From: Ficedula albicollis
Taxonomy: Eukaryota; Chordata; Aves; Passeriformes; Muscicapidae
NCBI RefSeq assembly: GCF_000247815.1
Contig: NC_021673.1
Location: 34,096,289 to 34,160,288 of the forward strand
Direction of reading: 5' to 3'
Length of the DNA stretch: 64,000 nucleotides
Shown here: in pieces, positions 15,438 to 29,626 of the stretch
How positions within the stretch are numbered: position 1 is the stretch's first letter
Layout: each line of letters begins with the position of its first letter
Position numbers and translations under genes: made by a program
Notes under the pieces: generated by a model
What the model was told of the DNA's origin: nothing
Seen by the model: the letters and a program-made list of their open reading frames with translations, nothing else
Database searches by the model: none

Positions 15438-15517
<80 letters not shown>
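15438..15517. repeat. Pure G run, 80 nt (probable assembly artefact)
   Basis: Uninterrupted G flanked by 'gcgtccc' on the left and 'cccgccgccg' on the right, inside a CpG island. Runs of this purity and length are not expected in a vertebrate promoter and fit a badly filled GC-rich gap. Confidence 0.9.
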
Positions 15518-15520
<3 letters not shown>

Positions 15521-15860
15521 GCCGCCGCACGGAGCGCACCGCCAGCGACAGAAACCCCCGGCAGCCGCCTCCGGAGCGGCCAAGGCGCCCAAGTCGGCTG
15601 TGGCTGCGGAACAGCCCCGTGGGGCTGTGACAGCGCGGCCGGAGAGCCCGGGGGGCAGCAGGAGGCTGGAGGGGCTCGGCGGGATGAGGCGCTGCGCCGG
15701 CAGCAGCCGCGGGCGCCCTCGCTGCCGGTCGGGCGAGGAAGGCGCTCGCTGGGCGCCAAAGCGCCGCTTTCCTCCTGTGCCGAGTTCGCCCCGCAGCCCG
15801 CCCTGTCCCGTCCCGTCCCGTCCCTACGGCGGACACCCACCTGAGCTCCACACCTACGGC

Positions 15861-16563
<703 letters not shown>

Positions 16564-16682
16564 GGAGCCGCCGCTGTCCCCGCCCCGCCACCGCTACCCC
16601 CGCCCGGAGCCGCCGCCCCGCCCGGAGCCGCCGCCGCTCCCTCCCGCCTTCCCGCCAGAGGGCGGGGACAGCGGGGTTTCCA

Positions 16683-16690
16683 TGACGTCA
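16683..16690. promoter_or_regulatory. Palindromic CRE in the 15.4-17.0 kb CpG island
   Basis: TGACGTCA, the full CREB/ATF consensus, immediately right of the long G block. Its CpG-island setting supports promoter activity. The target gene is not established. Confidence 0.55.
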
Positions 16691-19510
16691 CGGGCAGCGC
16701 CCGCCGACAGGTGGGGACCGTCCCCGAGGGGACGCGGGGACAGGAGCCCCGGGCTAAGCCGGAGCTGAGCCCCCGAGCCCGCCTTGAGCTAATCCCGCAG
16801 CGATGGCTCGCTGAGCCTGGTCCCGAGGGCGCGGCTCACGAAGTGCGAGCGGGCGCCGGCGGAGAGGGTTTGTCGGGGATCGCCGCATCCGCAGCAGCCT
16901 GCGGGCATCACTTCTCGCTCACGGGGAGCGCTTCCCGCGCCCGACCTCGCCATCCGCCGCGGGCAAAGCTCCTCCGTGGGAGAACCACCCTTCCCCCGCC
17001 CCGCACCGGCATCCTAAAATTATCGTGTTCCTCTGCACCTTATTTAAAAATAAACAACTTGAATGACTAATTAGATCCAAGCCGTTAGAAGCGCGCTGGA
17101 CTCCTTCCATGAGCCCTGAAATGTGTGCGCTAAATCTTTCAGAAATTGTTACTGCTGCTTGCGAGGAGGTAGACGGGATGTGACCTGGCACACCATTCAC
17201 ACCGTTTTTACTTACAAAGTGCTATTTGATCCACACTTAGAGAAACGGAGGGGGGCGGGAAGAACCACCCCGGTTTCTTTACTCAGAATCACAAGCCCAA
17301 AACTGATCAGCTGCTCCTCAATTCCATTCAGAACTCGGTGCTTTTCTCAACTGGAGGGAAACAGAAACAGTTTTCTTCATGTATACCATTCATACAGCAT
17401 TTAAAAAGAGCAGAAGCGTTTGGAAGAGCTAGTTTAAGTGACATCCCAAAAGTTAGGGATGGTATTCATGGATTGGAACTTGAGCTAGCATAACCCAGGG
17501 GCAGAGTAGCACCTTGAACAAAATCTTGTGAGGGCGTGAGAGAGACTGCAGAATATCACTTCTTTTAGTAAGAACACTATCCATTGTAGGCTTCCCAAAC
17601 CATCAGCATCAGAGTGACCCAAACACCCTGAAAGCTGCTTTCAGAGATGGCCTGTGTGATGCTACAGCAGAGAGGGCTTCTGATGCCTCTGCTGTTGGCT
17701 GTAGCTATAAAGCCCGATGATAGCTTAAAGAGATGCTGCCTGCACAGTGAAAGCTCAAGCAACGACTTTTTAGTCAGCATCAAGCATCAAAATCAATGAA
17801 AAGCAACAGAAATAGTTTTAGTTTTCATGGTATTGTTTAATGTAGCTCCAAGTCTTTGCTGTATGGGAATTCAGGCATTGCCAGAGGGTATCTGTCAGTT
17901 TGCAAACAAGTAGAGTTTAACAATAGCATATAGCAATTCCTTGGGTTTCAGATTTTATAAAAGTCCGATTTTATAGATCCAGGTTTTAGGACAAAATTAG
18001 CAGCCCCTGTCATTCTAAAGAGCACAAGTTTTGAGCTAAAGGCACCAAACAGCTTGCAGCAGCAAATCAGTCAAGGAAAAAACTAGACACCTGGAATATG
18101 TTATATACGGTACACCTTTCCGGTGTTCCCACTATGTATTAGCACATTGATAGGTACCAACTATGTTAGGTAACAATATGTGAAGGTATGAGTAGGAAGG
18201 TACCTACTATGATAGGTAACAGTCCTTAATATGCATGTGTGGCCTGTTCCAACTTCCACTGAAACCAAACTCAGATCACCCCTTAATTTAGAAAGAACTG
18301 TGTGTCTCCCTGAAGATGTACAATCTCAAGGCCTTGCAATTAAAAAGACACAAACTGCAAAAATAAAATTCTTTTCCAGACCAAAATCTCCATCTTGACT
18401 TCTGCTCTATAGACATTGTCCTATTTGAGATTCCTGAAATATTTATGACTTCTGTTGTTCCTGTGTAAAAAACATGGACTGGGTGCATCCATGAGCTGTA
18501 TTACATTATTTCACTGGAGTTACATCAGGAAGGAGTTTGATCTTCTTATGGATTTAGGGCTTTGTTTCCGTTCCTTTTGTTCTTCTCTTCTGTCAAACAG
18601 AAAAAAATGAAAAAAATATTGGAGTACCCTGTTTTCCTGTGCTAAAGAAAAGTTTAGAAATAAAGTAATAACCAACCAGAATAAGATCATTCTTTCTGCT
18701 AGAAAAGCAGCACAGAGAAATAGTGACAGTTTGTTAACTGAGATGGCAAAATACAACATGGTTGTAAACATTGAGAAAAATGTATGGGCAGAAGGCCTCT
18801 GTGTGAATATAGATTGCTGTTTTTTGTTCTTAATAGATCCATCAACACAAACTCATCCAGTTTATAATCATAAAAGGAAGGTGGTTAGGGTGTTCCTCAG
18901 CAACGTGCACTTAACCTTCCATTTATCTTTGCTCTTTAGGTTTTCTGTTCTGATTGATAGAGCCTCATGACACAGTAATATCTTCAGAGCTATTAAGGAG
19001 AGGAACTCCATTATGAATAATCCAACTGGTATTTTTTTTAAATTCAGTTTCCCTTTGATCTATTATAATTCAGAATTAAATTACATTGTCTGAATAAAAA
19101 CTCTACCAAAATATGTGTGCTTTTAGCTTGCTCTTTTCTGTGGTTTTGTAAAGACAATTCATAATAATGGTTCCAGTGGTGAAATGAAAGGGATTGTCTT
19201 TTGATTTCCAGCTTGGTTTTTTTCCCTTTATTATTAGGTAAAAATAATTATTGCATCCCTATTGAACTCAAAGACAAGCAATGATGTTTCATGTTTAAGC
19301 AATCTTAGGCTGGTGAGTGAGCCAGCTTCCATTTCATGTATGTGGACTACAAAGAGAAAGGCTCATTACAAGACACAAGTTTTGTCCTGTGGTTTGAGCT
19401 GAACAACTGACAAATAAGTTTTGTGAGGAGCTTCTACATTTACAGCAGATGGATATATTTATCAGTGTTTGTGTGGCTGAGGTGTGAGCAGCAGAAGAGT
19501 TGAGCATGTT

Positions 19511-19554
19511 GCAAAGTTATTGGATTCATCTGGCAAAGTTATTGGATTCATCTG
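19511..19554. repeat. 22-bp perfect tandem duplication
   Basis: Two identical 22-bp units, each starting 'gcaaagttattgg' and ending 'attcatctg'. Confidence 0.9.
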
Positions 19555-20465
19555 TCTAGCTCTTCTGATGACTATGCACATGTATCTTCAGTCCTGGACA
19601 GGAGTTATCTGTCTTGAAAGTAAGAAACATCTTTCTTCATGCACAAAAATAAATCTGTCCTTGAGAGCTTTCTTCTTTCCACCAGCTCTCACCATGATGT
19701 AATTTCTGTCCTTATGCCAGTACCTTCTATGTTATTCTTGGTCACCACCAAGGAGCCTCTTTCCCACTGACAGTGCTTTGGCAAATGTTGCTGTTGTCCT
19801 GTTGCTCTTACTGGCTGGTATTGTGGAATCTATTGGCACCACCTTTCCTCTTTCTTGCTGGTACTTCTAAATGCTTGCCTGTCTCCCTAGGCTGCCCAGG
19901 CCTCTTTTCACATGACCATAGTTACTGGGTCCTCCATGACTTGTCTGGCTTCCCAGCTAGAATTAGCCTTGTTAAATTCCGTTTGGAGCCCTTCTGGATA
20001 CCACTGAGGTAAAAACATATCATATGTGTCGCAAAATTAATTAATTTTTGTAATGCTTTTTGCAATTTTGATTGTGCCTTATCATTTTTATGGTGATCAG
20101 AGCCCTACAGCTGTGGGGGAAAGCAGACCTGACATCACAGCATTCTTTACTCCTTTTCTTCTGACAAACTGCTATACTGATTGTTGTTTGCTTATGAGGG
20201 CAGAGAGAGAGCAGGAAGGTTTGTAGTCTTTCCATGTTGGCAAAGCAGGTGTGTGGCCAGAAGTGAAAATGGGAAGGTGAAAAACTAAAAAGGGATGAAT
20301 ATCCACCAGCTGGGCACTCAGGAAGAGATTTCCTGTGCGAAATGGTCAAAAGAATGACCTGGTGTAAAATTTACAAAGCTGGATAGGATGAACCAGGCAG
20401 TGAACATTAAAAAGATTAAAAAGATTTATTGTGGCTGCCATGACCACACATAGTGTGTACCTGCA

Positions 20466-20519
20466 TAACATGACATGACAACGTAATATGACATGACAAC
20501 ATAATATGACATGACAACA
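20466..20519. repeat. 18-bp minisatellite, three units
   Basis: Three head-to-tail 18-bp units of the form TAAYATGACATGACAACR, followed by a partial fourth ('taacatgg'). Confidence 0.9.
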
Positions 20520-22461
20520 TAACATGGCTTCACAGCCTCTTTCCACAACACTGCTGATCTGTCTCAGAAGGCACCAGTACACAACAAAGGAACAAAGGAA
20601 AGAGAAGACATGCAACGTATGTTGCTTAAAAAAGACCCAAAAGCCAAAAATGCAGACTCTCAAGAACCTTGTCTATTGTGTTTGTGCATTACCTGCCACA
20701 GAAGGATCTGTGGACTTGGCAGTCACTGAATTCCAAATAGTAACGTTCATCATGAGTATTAAAAGTATTTTTCTTGCTGTTGATTTGAGTTTTATTTGTC
20801 TATTTTACTTAGCTCCAGGGAAACTGTGAGGGCCCACTTGCATTTGTTCTGGCTCCCGGGCTTACTGCATCTGAGAGCCAATTTCAAATGTCAAGTGGTC
20901 ACTGTGTGGTGGATGAGAAAATCTAACATCAAGACCTCTAGAGAAACAGGCAATTAAGAATCACTGAGTTTCTTCACACAGACATTTTTCAAGCAGTAAC
21001 TTAATACTGCCTTGGAAATGAGAGGAAACTTCAAGGTTTTTGAGAGAAAGTTATTCTGATTTTTTTTATAGTAGCATTTTCCCTTAAGAGGAGAAGTTAA
21101 ACAAACTGGCAATTGGAGATCCTGGATTTCTCAGTCTTGTGCTGGTTTCATACATACCAGAAGCTGTTTTATAACATTTATCCTCCTCCCCCTCATTGGT
21201 GACTATTACTCATCCGTTCAAGTGTTCTGGGATTTTAGTATTTATCTAAAAGGCAGACAGATAAAAAAAAAAATTAGTCCTATTTTTTTGGTATTACTTA
21301 AGGCAGAAAACATCAGAGTACATGGAGGTATGCTGTATTTAGAAGCATGTTTGCAGAGATGTGATGCAGGTCTCTGCAGAATCTGGCAGCCAGATGCTGT
21401 TCAGGGGGCAGAGGGCAATGCAGCTGTTGGGCAAGAGTGGAATTCAGTGCACTGCAGGCCAGATTATCCCTCCCTACTGATGCAGACCTGGTGATTCAGA
21501 TTGCTAGTGAGGGGTTCTGCCTGGGATAGGAGAGACAGAAACCTGTGGGGGACAAAGGATGAGCAGAGATGTTCCACACCCATGGGTCCTTCGGCTTTTT
21601 AGAGTCTCACCTAGATGCAGATGGAAGACTTAATATGTCATCCATTGCAACCAAAGTTTCTACTTACTTCCCTGGGCCCTGAGTGAGGCCCAGGCATATC
21701 TCTTGTGTTATTCTTTCTGCTTCAAGTATTGCACACAGCATGGAGCACTTCAAATCCAGAGGTTAGGTCCCTGTTCTTCTTTTGTCAGAGGATCTGTACA
21801 CAGATTCTTTAATCTTTGATGACTGTTATGCTTTCTACTCTGAGAGTAGGATCACAATTTCTCTTGTTAGTACTAGCTTTGCTGTTCCTTTCCTTTGAAT
21901 ACACACTAGAGGAAAAAATTGTGGAAACACTAATGCACAAAAACTGCTGATATCAAGTTATTTCATTCTTTTGGGACCATGAACACAGAAGGTAAGACAT
22001 TGAATTATTATCTGGAAGACCATGGGATAGATACCTCTGCATTTCACTTCAAAGGAAAATTATATTGCTCAGACCTTGTAAATTGGATCTACAAGGTACA
22101 TTTCCTGCCAGCATGAACAAAGTTTTCCCTTGTGTGAACTCCCTGAAATTGCTAGTACTTAATTTGAGTGCATGTGATACTCAGAATAATAATGTGTGTC
22201 AATAATGGCAGCAACAAGCATGACCCCAACAATGTGTGCAATTCCAGCTACAGACATTAAACTTAGCAAACAGTTATTCCTGACTGGCGTCAGAATAGAA
22301 GAACAGAGAATCAACTCACTTCATAGTCACTTGAAAGTTAAGGTTCTGACCTCCAACCAAAGAGCTGTTCAGAGCCTTCCTGCTCCAGTGATCAGACAAT
22401 CTCCTAGTTCTCAGACTGGGCATAGTTACAGCCAGTTTGTGCCTATTGATAGTTCACACCC

Positions 22462-23033
22462 TGTCATGGTTCAACCCCAGTCAGCAGCCAAGCTCCACAC
22501 ACTCACTCCCACACTGCCCCACCAGTGACATCAGGGAGAGAATCAGAAGGATAAAAGCCAGGAAACTCATGGGTTGAGATATAATAGACAAGGCAAAAGC
22601 TGCACACACAAGCATAGGAAAACAAGGAATTAATTCACTATTTCACGGGGGCAAGCAGGTGTTCAGCCATCCCCAGGAGAGCAGGGCCCCATCATGCCTA
22701 ACACATACTTGGGAAGACAAACTCCAAATGTCCCTCTCTTCTTGTTTCTCCCCCACTCTCCTTTTATATACAGAGCATGATGTCACATGGTCTGGAATAT
22801 CCCTTTGGACAGCTGGAGTCACCTGTCTGTGCTTCCACCCAGCCTTTCATGCACTCCCAGTCCCCTCACCAGCATTGCAGTACAAAAAGCAGAAAAGGCT
22901 CTGGCTCTGTGCAAACCCTGCTCAGCAATAACAAAAACATATCATCATCACTGTGTTCAGCACAAATTTAAAAGACAACCCAGTTCTAGCTACTGTGAAG
23001 AAAATTAACACTACCCCAGCTAAAACAAGTACA
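22462..23033 (-). mobile_element. Solo LTR of an avian endogenous retrovirus
   Basis: A 572-bp block with TG...CA termini that I recognise as an abundant neoavian ERV LTR. It reads on the minus strand, starting 'tgtacttgttttagctgggg' and ending 'ggggttgaaccatgaca'. A TATA-like TATATAAAA on the minus strand lies at 22762-22770, as expected for the LTR promoter. There is no adjacent primer-binding site, gag or pol sequence, so it is a solo LTR. The six bases on each side match only partly (acaccc / atcccc), so the target-site duplication is decayed or the ends are off by a base. Family name not assigned. Confidence 0.8.
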
Positions 23034-25622
23034 ATCCCCTAGACCTGCAACTCAGTAACACTTAATGTAGCAAAACTCTCCACTGTCAGAGTTGTTGGAC
23101 ATATGCCCACAGGTAATAATTTCACAGGTAAGATGACTGTAGAAAGTATGCCTGTTGCTGCTGTGAATGAACTGCTCATTTTGCATAATGGAAAACTGCT
23201 CATTCTGACTGCCAAGTTACTGTTAGCTGGGGGAAAACTAAGCTGGGTGGGTTAAATTCTGCTGGGCTACAATAATAACCTCTGCTCTTTCTGCAGCCAT
23301 TAGTATCATGGCCTGAATTTTAAAACAGTTCAGTGCATACTAGTAAGCTTACTTCCCACTTCTACTGCTGCTAGTAGACCTTATTTGACAGAAAAATACG
23401 TCTTCCCAGACATCATAACCCTGGCTCCATAAAAAACAAGTCAATAAGTCCAGGCAGACTTTATTTTTTTTTTGCCAGAGGTCAGCAATGGTTCCAGGCA
23501 GAAGAAATATCCAAGGAATGAAATCTTCTGCTTTATTTAAAATAACATTACTGTTCCAGGCAGCAGCATCTGACCACATCTAGAGTTTTTGAAATCAATG
23601 GAAAAAATGATCCTTTAAGTTCAATGAGTTTTGTGACAGATGCCTCACCTAATGTATCAAAATGTTGAGTGGCTGTGATTTTCCCTTGCATCTCAAGATA
23701 TTGATGAGAATCCAGGCAGCTGTGGGAAGACAAGTACTCCCCCCCACTATTGCCTCGTGATAATTGAGGCAAGATGGGCCACACAGGCTACTGTTCAATG
23801 CATCCTTTCATCCATACTGTTTTTCTAAGGGTTTACTGCTGAGAGTGGGTCTCTGTGGTTAAGAAAGTTTTGACAATGATAAAGCAATGAGAGCCTTTAA
23901 TTGAACTCAAAGGTGACTGCTGAGAAAGAGAAGAACAAGAGTATTTATGGCATTAGTGCCACTCTTTGACACAACTGGCTGACAAAGTAAAACAGAGGAA
24001 AAGCAAACCTCCCACACAGCCCGCCTTGGGCAAACACAAATATAGAGGTCACGAGTGAAAGGCATGAAAGGAAGTTTACTCACTTGCAGCCCAGGTATAG
24101 CCAGTTCTTCAGTCACCTCAATCCACTCAGTTGCTATCAGTCACTTAGCACAAGTTCAATTAACAGTGCCCTCAGCCATGACAGAGACGTGCAGCTGCAT
24201 TTCCACTTCTCTGCCTCCAGAAGAGCTGTTGGAAAGAGATATCTGTACAAGGTTTTAAAGTCAGCCACTTCTAAAATCTCTTTTTGAATACAAATAGATA
24301 GAGATTTACCAGCTGTTAAGATTTTTATTTCAATAAGCTGTTATCTCCCAAGTAACAAGCTGCAGAAAGAGAGGAAACACCCCCAAGTTGTGCCAGGGAA
24401 GGTTTAGACTGGATATTAGAAAAAATTTCTTCACCAAAAGGGTTGTGAGCCATTGGAACAGGCTGCTCAGGGAGGTGGTGGAATCATCACTCCTGGAGGT
24501 ATTTAAAAAACATATAGATGTGGCACTTTGGGACATGGTTTACAGTGAACCTGGCAGTGCTGAGGTAATAGTTAATTTTAAAGGCCTTCTCCAGCCTAAA
24601 GATTCTATGACTATCACAGTAATTAGTACAATCAAATAGCAGGAAATAACTACCTGTGGGAAATTCAGGGGTTTCTTGGTTTTTACGACTAACAAAGGCA
24701 AAAAACTCCTGGAGACATCTTTGAAAAGGTGGAATTAAATCACATTGCATAACTGGGAGCAGGTGATATAAGAAGGTCCAGTAAGAACTAAAATAAGAAG
24801 CAGATCAATTCAGAAAATCCATTCCACAAAATGAAAAATGGCCTTTGAATTAAATGGGCTGTTAAACTGACCTCAAAAAGCTAAGGCAATGTGTTATGGC
24901 AAACATTTACTTTGCAAGGAGAAAATGAAAAAAACACAATATTCACTCTCTAAAGTGGAACTCATTTTGATTTTAGGCATTGAACAGGTTATAGAGTTTT
25001 AGTCAGTGTTGAGGTAAAGAATTAAAGGTGTTTTTCTGAGGCAGCTGGGGGACTACTATAGACTGGAAGCAAACAGTCCTAACAATAGGGGGAGAAAAAC
25101 TAGCAAATATGCCTCTCATGCAGTAGTTTTGATAAGCCAAAATGAAGTTGCTAACTAATGGGAGGAAGAGCATTTATTTTCTAAGGTGTAAACATAATTT
25201 CAGTATTAAAATACTGGCTAATGAAGGATGAAGAGACAAAATTAATTGAGAGCCTTGAAACACTGTCAATAAAGTCTTTTTCCAAGAGGATGGAAAGGAA
25301 CTTGAGAATCAGATGTGAAAGGTAAAGTTATATAATGAGTTAAAAACTATCTGAAAGAGAAACTATAAAGAGCTAGAATAAATTGCTGCCTCTTAAAATG
25401 GAAAAAGGTTAACAGCAGGAAGCCCCAAGGACCCTGGCTGGAGCCACCATTCTGTATTGTATTCAGAGTCAGAAAGGATGAATGGTTTAGTAGTAAAATT
25501 TGCTTGTGATACAGATTATTTGGGTTTGGCACAGTTTGGGAGGATTATGAAGAATACCAGATGGATCTAATAAAGCAACTGTAAACGTTTGGAAGCAATA
25601 TAATTGTAAATGAAATGCCAAC
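23034..25622. other. Non-coding region between two LTRs, with one CR1
   Basis: No retroviral internal coding sequence is visible between the LTRs. It contains the CR1 fragment at 24340-24612. The remainder is unrecognised AT-rich sequence. Confidence 0.6.
24340..24612 (+). mobile_element. CR1 LINE 3'-end fragment
   Basis: Carries the classic avian CR1 tail in order: 'ggtttagactggatattaga', 'atttcttcacc', 'cattggaacaggctgctcag', 'ctggaggtatttaaaa', 'gtggcactttgggacatggt', ending 'aaagattctatgac'. It is 5'-truncated and non-coding. The left edge is approximate. Confidence 0.92.
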
Positions 25623-26190
25623 TGTCATGGTTTAACCCTAGCAGCAATCAAGTACCACACTGCCACTCACACACTCCCCCACCCCAGTGGGACAGGGAGG
25701 AAAATAGGGAAAGGGAAAAACTTGTGGTTTAAAATAATAACAGTTTCATAATTGAAATTAGGTCAAGTATAGTACTAATACTACTAATAATAATTGTAAT
25801 GAAAAGGGAGGTAACAAAGTGAGTGAGACAGAGAGAAATAAAACTCAAGGGAAAAAAACCTGATGCATAATACAGTCACTCACCATCCACTGAATGATGG
25901 TGCCCATCCCTGAGCAGAGATTGCCCCTCCCAGCCAACTCTCCCCAGTTTCTATAGTGAGCAGGATGCTCTGTGGTGTGGAATATCCCTTGGTGAGTTCA
26001 GATCAGCTGCCCTGGCTGTGCTGCTCCCTCTTGGCTTGCTTGTCCCTTCTCACTGGCAAAGCATGGAAAACTGAAAAGTCCTGGGTTTAGAGAAGGCACT
26101 ACTTAGCAACAGCTCAACACCAGCGTGTTGTCAACATTATTCTCATGCTTGATCCAAAACACGGCAGCCAGGCTCAGCCAAAATCAGGAT
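25623..26190 (-). mobile_element. Solo LTR of a second avian ERV subfamily
   Basis: Begins 'tgtcatggtttaacccta', sharing its outer 30 bases with the LTR at 22.46 kb. It then diverges into a different middle section with an ATA/ATT-rich stretch and an AAAGGGAGGTAAC block, matching a second LTR type common in neoavian genomes. The direct repeat ATGCCAAC flanks it (25615-25622 and 26189-26196), the outer six bases fitting a target-site duplication. It is on the minus strand by similarity, without internal retroviral sequence. Confidence 0.75.
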
Positions 26191-26585
26191 GCCAACAGAG
26201 AAAGTTCAAGATAAGGCTTGTTGGAAGGAATGTAAGTTGTAGCACACTTGTGTGCAGCAGGCTCTGGTTGAACTGCAACCTCCAAGGACAGCTCTAAGCA
26301 CAACTGGCAAGAAGACTATTAAAAAAGCAGCAGTAAAACAGCCAGTGTGTTGCTGTCATCTTGAGACTGTTTGCAAACACAAACTGACTAGCCAAATAGT
26401 TTCAGCAAGAAAAGACCCAAAAAATGTTAAGGGACAGATTAAAAAAACTGAAGTAGCAACTGGAGCACTTGGAAAAGATGCATGAGAACCAGCTCTCCTT
26501 TGTTCATGTAGGGGAAATCTACGTGTCATAGGGGAATGCCACAGGGCTACCACAGCATAAGCTGTGGCAAAGAGTGCAGATTGAA

Positions 26586-26682
26586 TTGTTTCACTTCCTT
26601 GTAAAAAAAAAACAACAAAACAAACAAAAAACCGTTGTTTCACTTCCTTGTAAAAAAAAACAACAAAACAAACAAAAAACCT
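26586..26682. repeat. 49-bp tandem duplication, two units
   Basis: Two copies of a unit starting 'ttgtttcacttccttgtaaa' and ending in an A/C-rich tail. They differ in the length of one A run. Confidence 0.9.
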
Positions 26683-26890
26683 AAAAGAATGAATCCCTGA
26701 CCTTGGCAGTGATTAAACTATTCCTAGGAAGATGATGTGCTTTAATGTCTTTACCAATCCAATGTGTTTAATTAGTGGTATTCCCCCACAAAAAAACCCT
26801 TGATTCCTGTCAGGAAATGCTTGGTTCCCAGAAAATGCTTTAGACAGGAGGTAGGGCTCCCCCTTCATGCTTATTCACTCACGAAGCAGG

Positions 26891-26990
26891 AACAATAAAA
26901 CTGGAGAGGTAGACTATATTTTATCCTATTTTTCAGAATAATAAATAACAATAAAACTGGAGAGGTAGACTATATTTTATCCTATTTTTC
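26891..26990. repeat. Direct repeat, 44 bp identical at 56-bp spacing
   Basis: The identical 44-bp block starting 'aacaataaaactggagagg' occurs at 26891-26934 and 26947-26990, separated by 12 bp. Confidence 0.9.
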
Positions 26991-29056
26991 TTCTAAGCAA
27001 AGTATTTCTCTGAGGCTGAATGGAATATTTGTGTCAAATGAACCAGTGTTTTCTGGGATTTCTTTTGACAAGAAGATAAACTCTAGTCTTGATTGTAACC
27101 ACTTTTTGTTTAAATTGTCCAGTTTAGCTGTCAAATCAATTTGTGGTGCTCAGGATGCAAATGCATGCTGTCAGTTCATCCAAGACATCTGCTGAATGTT
27201 CAGCAATTGTCAAGAAGTGAGTGAAGTATTAACATTTTTAAGAAGAAAATGAAAGGCAATAAAACAATATGATACCATGCAATCTTTTCTTGGTCTTCAC
27301 TTTGTCAGTTAACAACAGGCTGCATCAGAGCCCTTGAAACTTAAAGGTATTTTTCAAGGACATTCCACATTGCTTTTTTGTGCGGCTTTTTGCATTTTGT
27401 CATTCATTTCATTTTGTCATTCTCTTTTCTCTTTTGTTCCTTCCCCAGACTCACATGTACCTTAAATGCACACCCAAACAATTCTCCTACTATTTTTCCT
27501 TTTTTTTTCCCCCCTCTCACCTCCTCAGGTGGCCATCCTATCACTTTCACATTTTAAAAGCACTTTTTGCTAAAAATCTCTATGCTTTCAATTCCTGAAA
27601 TCTCCCACCTAAAAGAAAATTACCCAGACATAACCAGCATGACAAATCATAACTGTCATCATAAAAGGTCCCCAGTGTCAATGTGAGTTATATATTCAGT
27701 ATCCGCTCCCCAAAAGAGGACAGGAAGGAAAGTGGCACAAAGTGTTTGGCAAAGAATGGATGTGCTGCTCGAGCTTCTGTGAGCCCCAGCAGCTCAGGGA
27801 GGAGGTTCCCAGAAAGGTGACTGTCCTTTTATTCAGGAAATGTAGGCTCAATGGCAATGACAGATATCTTCAAACTGCCAGCTGAAAAGATCTGAATCAT
27901 TCAGGTGAGATTTCTGAATATAAATGGAAGAAAAAATTTCAGAGTAAGAAATTTCAGAGGGAAAGAGAAGACAGTATGACATGGGCAGCAGAACTAATGA
28001 AGTTTGCTCTTACAGATTTGTTTCTCTATGTGTTTCTCCCAAAGCTTGACTCAATAACCATGGATTTCCCTTCATCTTGCAAAGTTTAGCTACGTCTCCC
28101 TCATCTCTCCTACAATAGTTTCACCTCACTCCAGGTCCTCTAATTACCAGGCAGGGAAGAGGCCAGATGTGCTGTAGCTGAATTCAAGCTCAGCACCTAG
28201 TCAATCAGTAACAAGATGAACAGGTCAGTCTGCTCTCACCCAAAAGAACAGTGCCTGAATGCCTCCTTTTCCTGCATCATGAAGGAAATAATAGGCTTTT
28301 TCTACCTAACCACAGGGTTTTAATACAATTTGCAGGAATTTTGCAAATTTGCCAAATCTGCCTAAAATCAGTCTGATGTTCACAGTTATTACAGCTAAAT
28401 TGATAGATGGGTGAACAAACAACTTCACTGAGCAGGCATTGCTTCCTTAAGAAAACAAACTAAAAATAGTTTTCTGTTGCGAATGCCCAGCACTCTGGGG
28501 CCTCTTTTCACAATGAACAGACTTAAATCATTTTCAGACATTTTAAATGAAGTGAAGCTTAGCTATCTGATCCAGCTGAAATAACTATGTAAATAGAAAT
28601 AAGCTCCTGGAAATATAGGAGAAGAAAAAGGCAGAAGAGTCTCTAACAAAATCTGCATTGAAGTACTGCAAATATGGAGCAGATTTCCAGTAAAATAATA
28701 ACATCCTAGCCACCAGATTCAATTTTGTCTTTTTTAGCTTGTATGAAATACATGCAAGTGGGCTTTAGTTTATATTAACCCACTCAAACCCAAAATAATA
28801 ACATTCTCTTCTTAGTCAGCTGGTGGAGAATTAACTATATTTACTAAGGTGACTCTGCTCTCGGTGTGGAGATGTCCCCATGGGCTCCACGTGACCTGGG
28901 GTGAATCTGGAAGCATTATAGCCCTGCTCTCATGAGGATGCACTCCAGGACTTAGTGCATTGAGCTTATGCTAGTTTGAAAAGCATTGTAATGCACAGTT
29001 GCCTACTTTTTGTGTGTGTTGATGTCAATTTTTACCAGTGTTTTTATTAACTCGAG

Positions 29057-29256
29057 TATTGTCTAGTCTAACTCATCCTAACACCTCCCTCACGATTAAA
29101 TTTGCAGCATTATGCTGACTAACTGCAGGATTGTGCTGCTGAATCTGGCTTGGCAATATTGTCTGGTCTAACTCATCCTAACACTTCCCTCACGACTAAA
29201 TTTGCAGGATTATGCTGACTAATTGCAGGATTGTGCTGCTGAATCTGGCTTGGCAA
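29057..29256. repeat. 100-bp tandem duplication, about 95% identical
   Basis: Units 29057-29156 and 29157-29256 align without gaps and show about five substitutions. That divergence is higher than expected between alleles, so this one is probably a genuine older duplication. Confidence 0.9.
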
Positions 29257-29626
29257 CCTAAGGGTGGCATCCATGGACTGCCAGGGAAGATAGAAATGTA
29301 CAAGTTATTCCCAACTAGTCTCATTCTTCCAGTAGAACCCAGGTAGGATTCAGCAATGTTTCCCCAGACAGAATACACTTCAGTATCTGTTTGTCCTCAA
29401 ACATTCACCCCAAGAACTTTAATCCTAGTCCAAACTAACACTGGGTGAGAAAAGTGGAAACTCTCTGCCCTGTCTGCCCTAGGTGAAATTACTTTAATTG
29501 TGAAAGCTACAGGGGACAGATATTTGGGTGTCTGTGTATTGAGGAGAATGTCTAAAGCTGAACTTCTGGGCCATCAAGCTCAACCTAGAAGCCAGCTACT
29601 AACTGCAACTGGTACAGGCTGGTAGC

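Larger units (their letters stand above)
17001..22461. other. Non-coding region
   Basis: AT-rich sequence with chance open frames only. It holds a 22-bp perfect tandem pair (19511-19554) and an 18-bp minisatellite of three units (20466-20519). No tRNA, rRNA or recognisable exon was seen. Confidence 0.6.

Noticed and set aside
20466..20519. CRISPR-like direct repeats
   Set aside because: Three adjoining 18-bp units without spacers, in a vertebrate genome: a minisatellite.
22462..26190. A provirus bounded by two LTRs
   Set aside because: The LTRs are of different subfamilies, one keeps its own flanking repeat, and the 2.6 kb between them has a CR1 but no retroviral genes.
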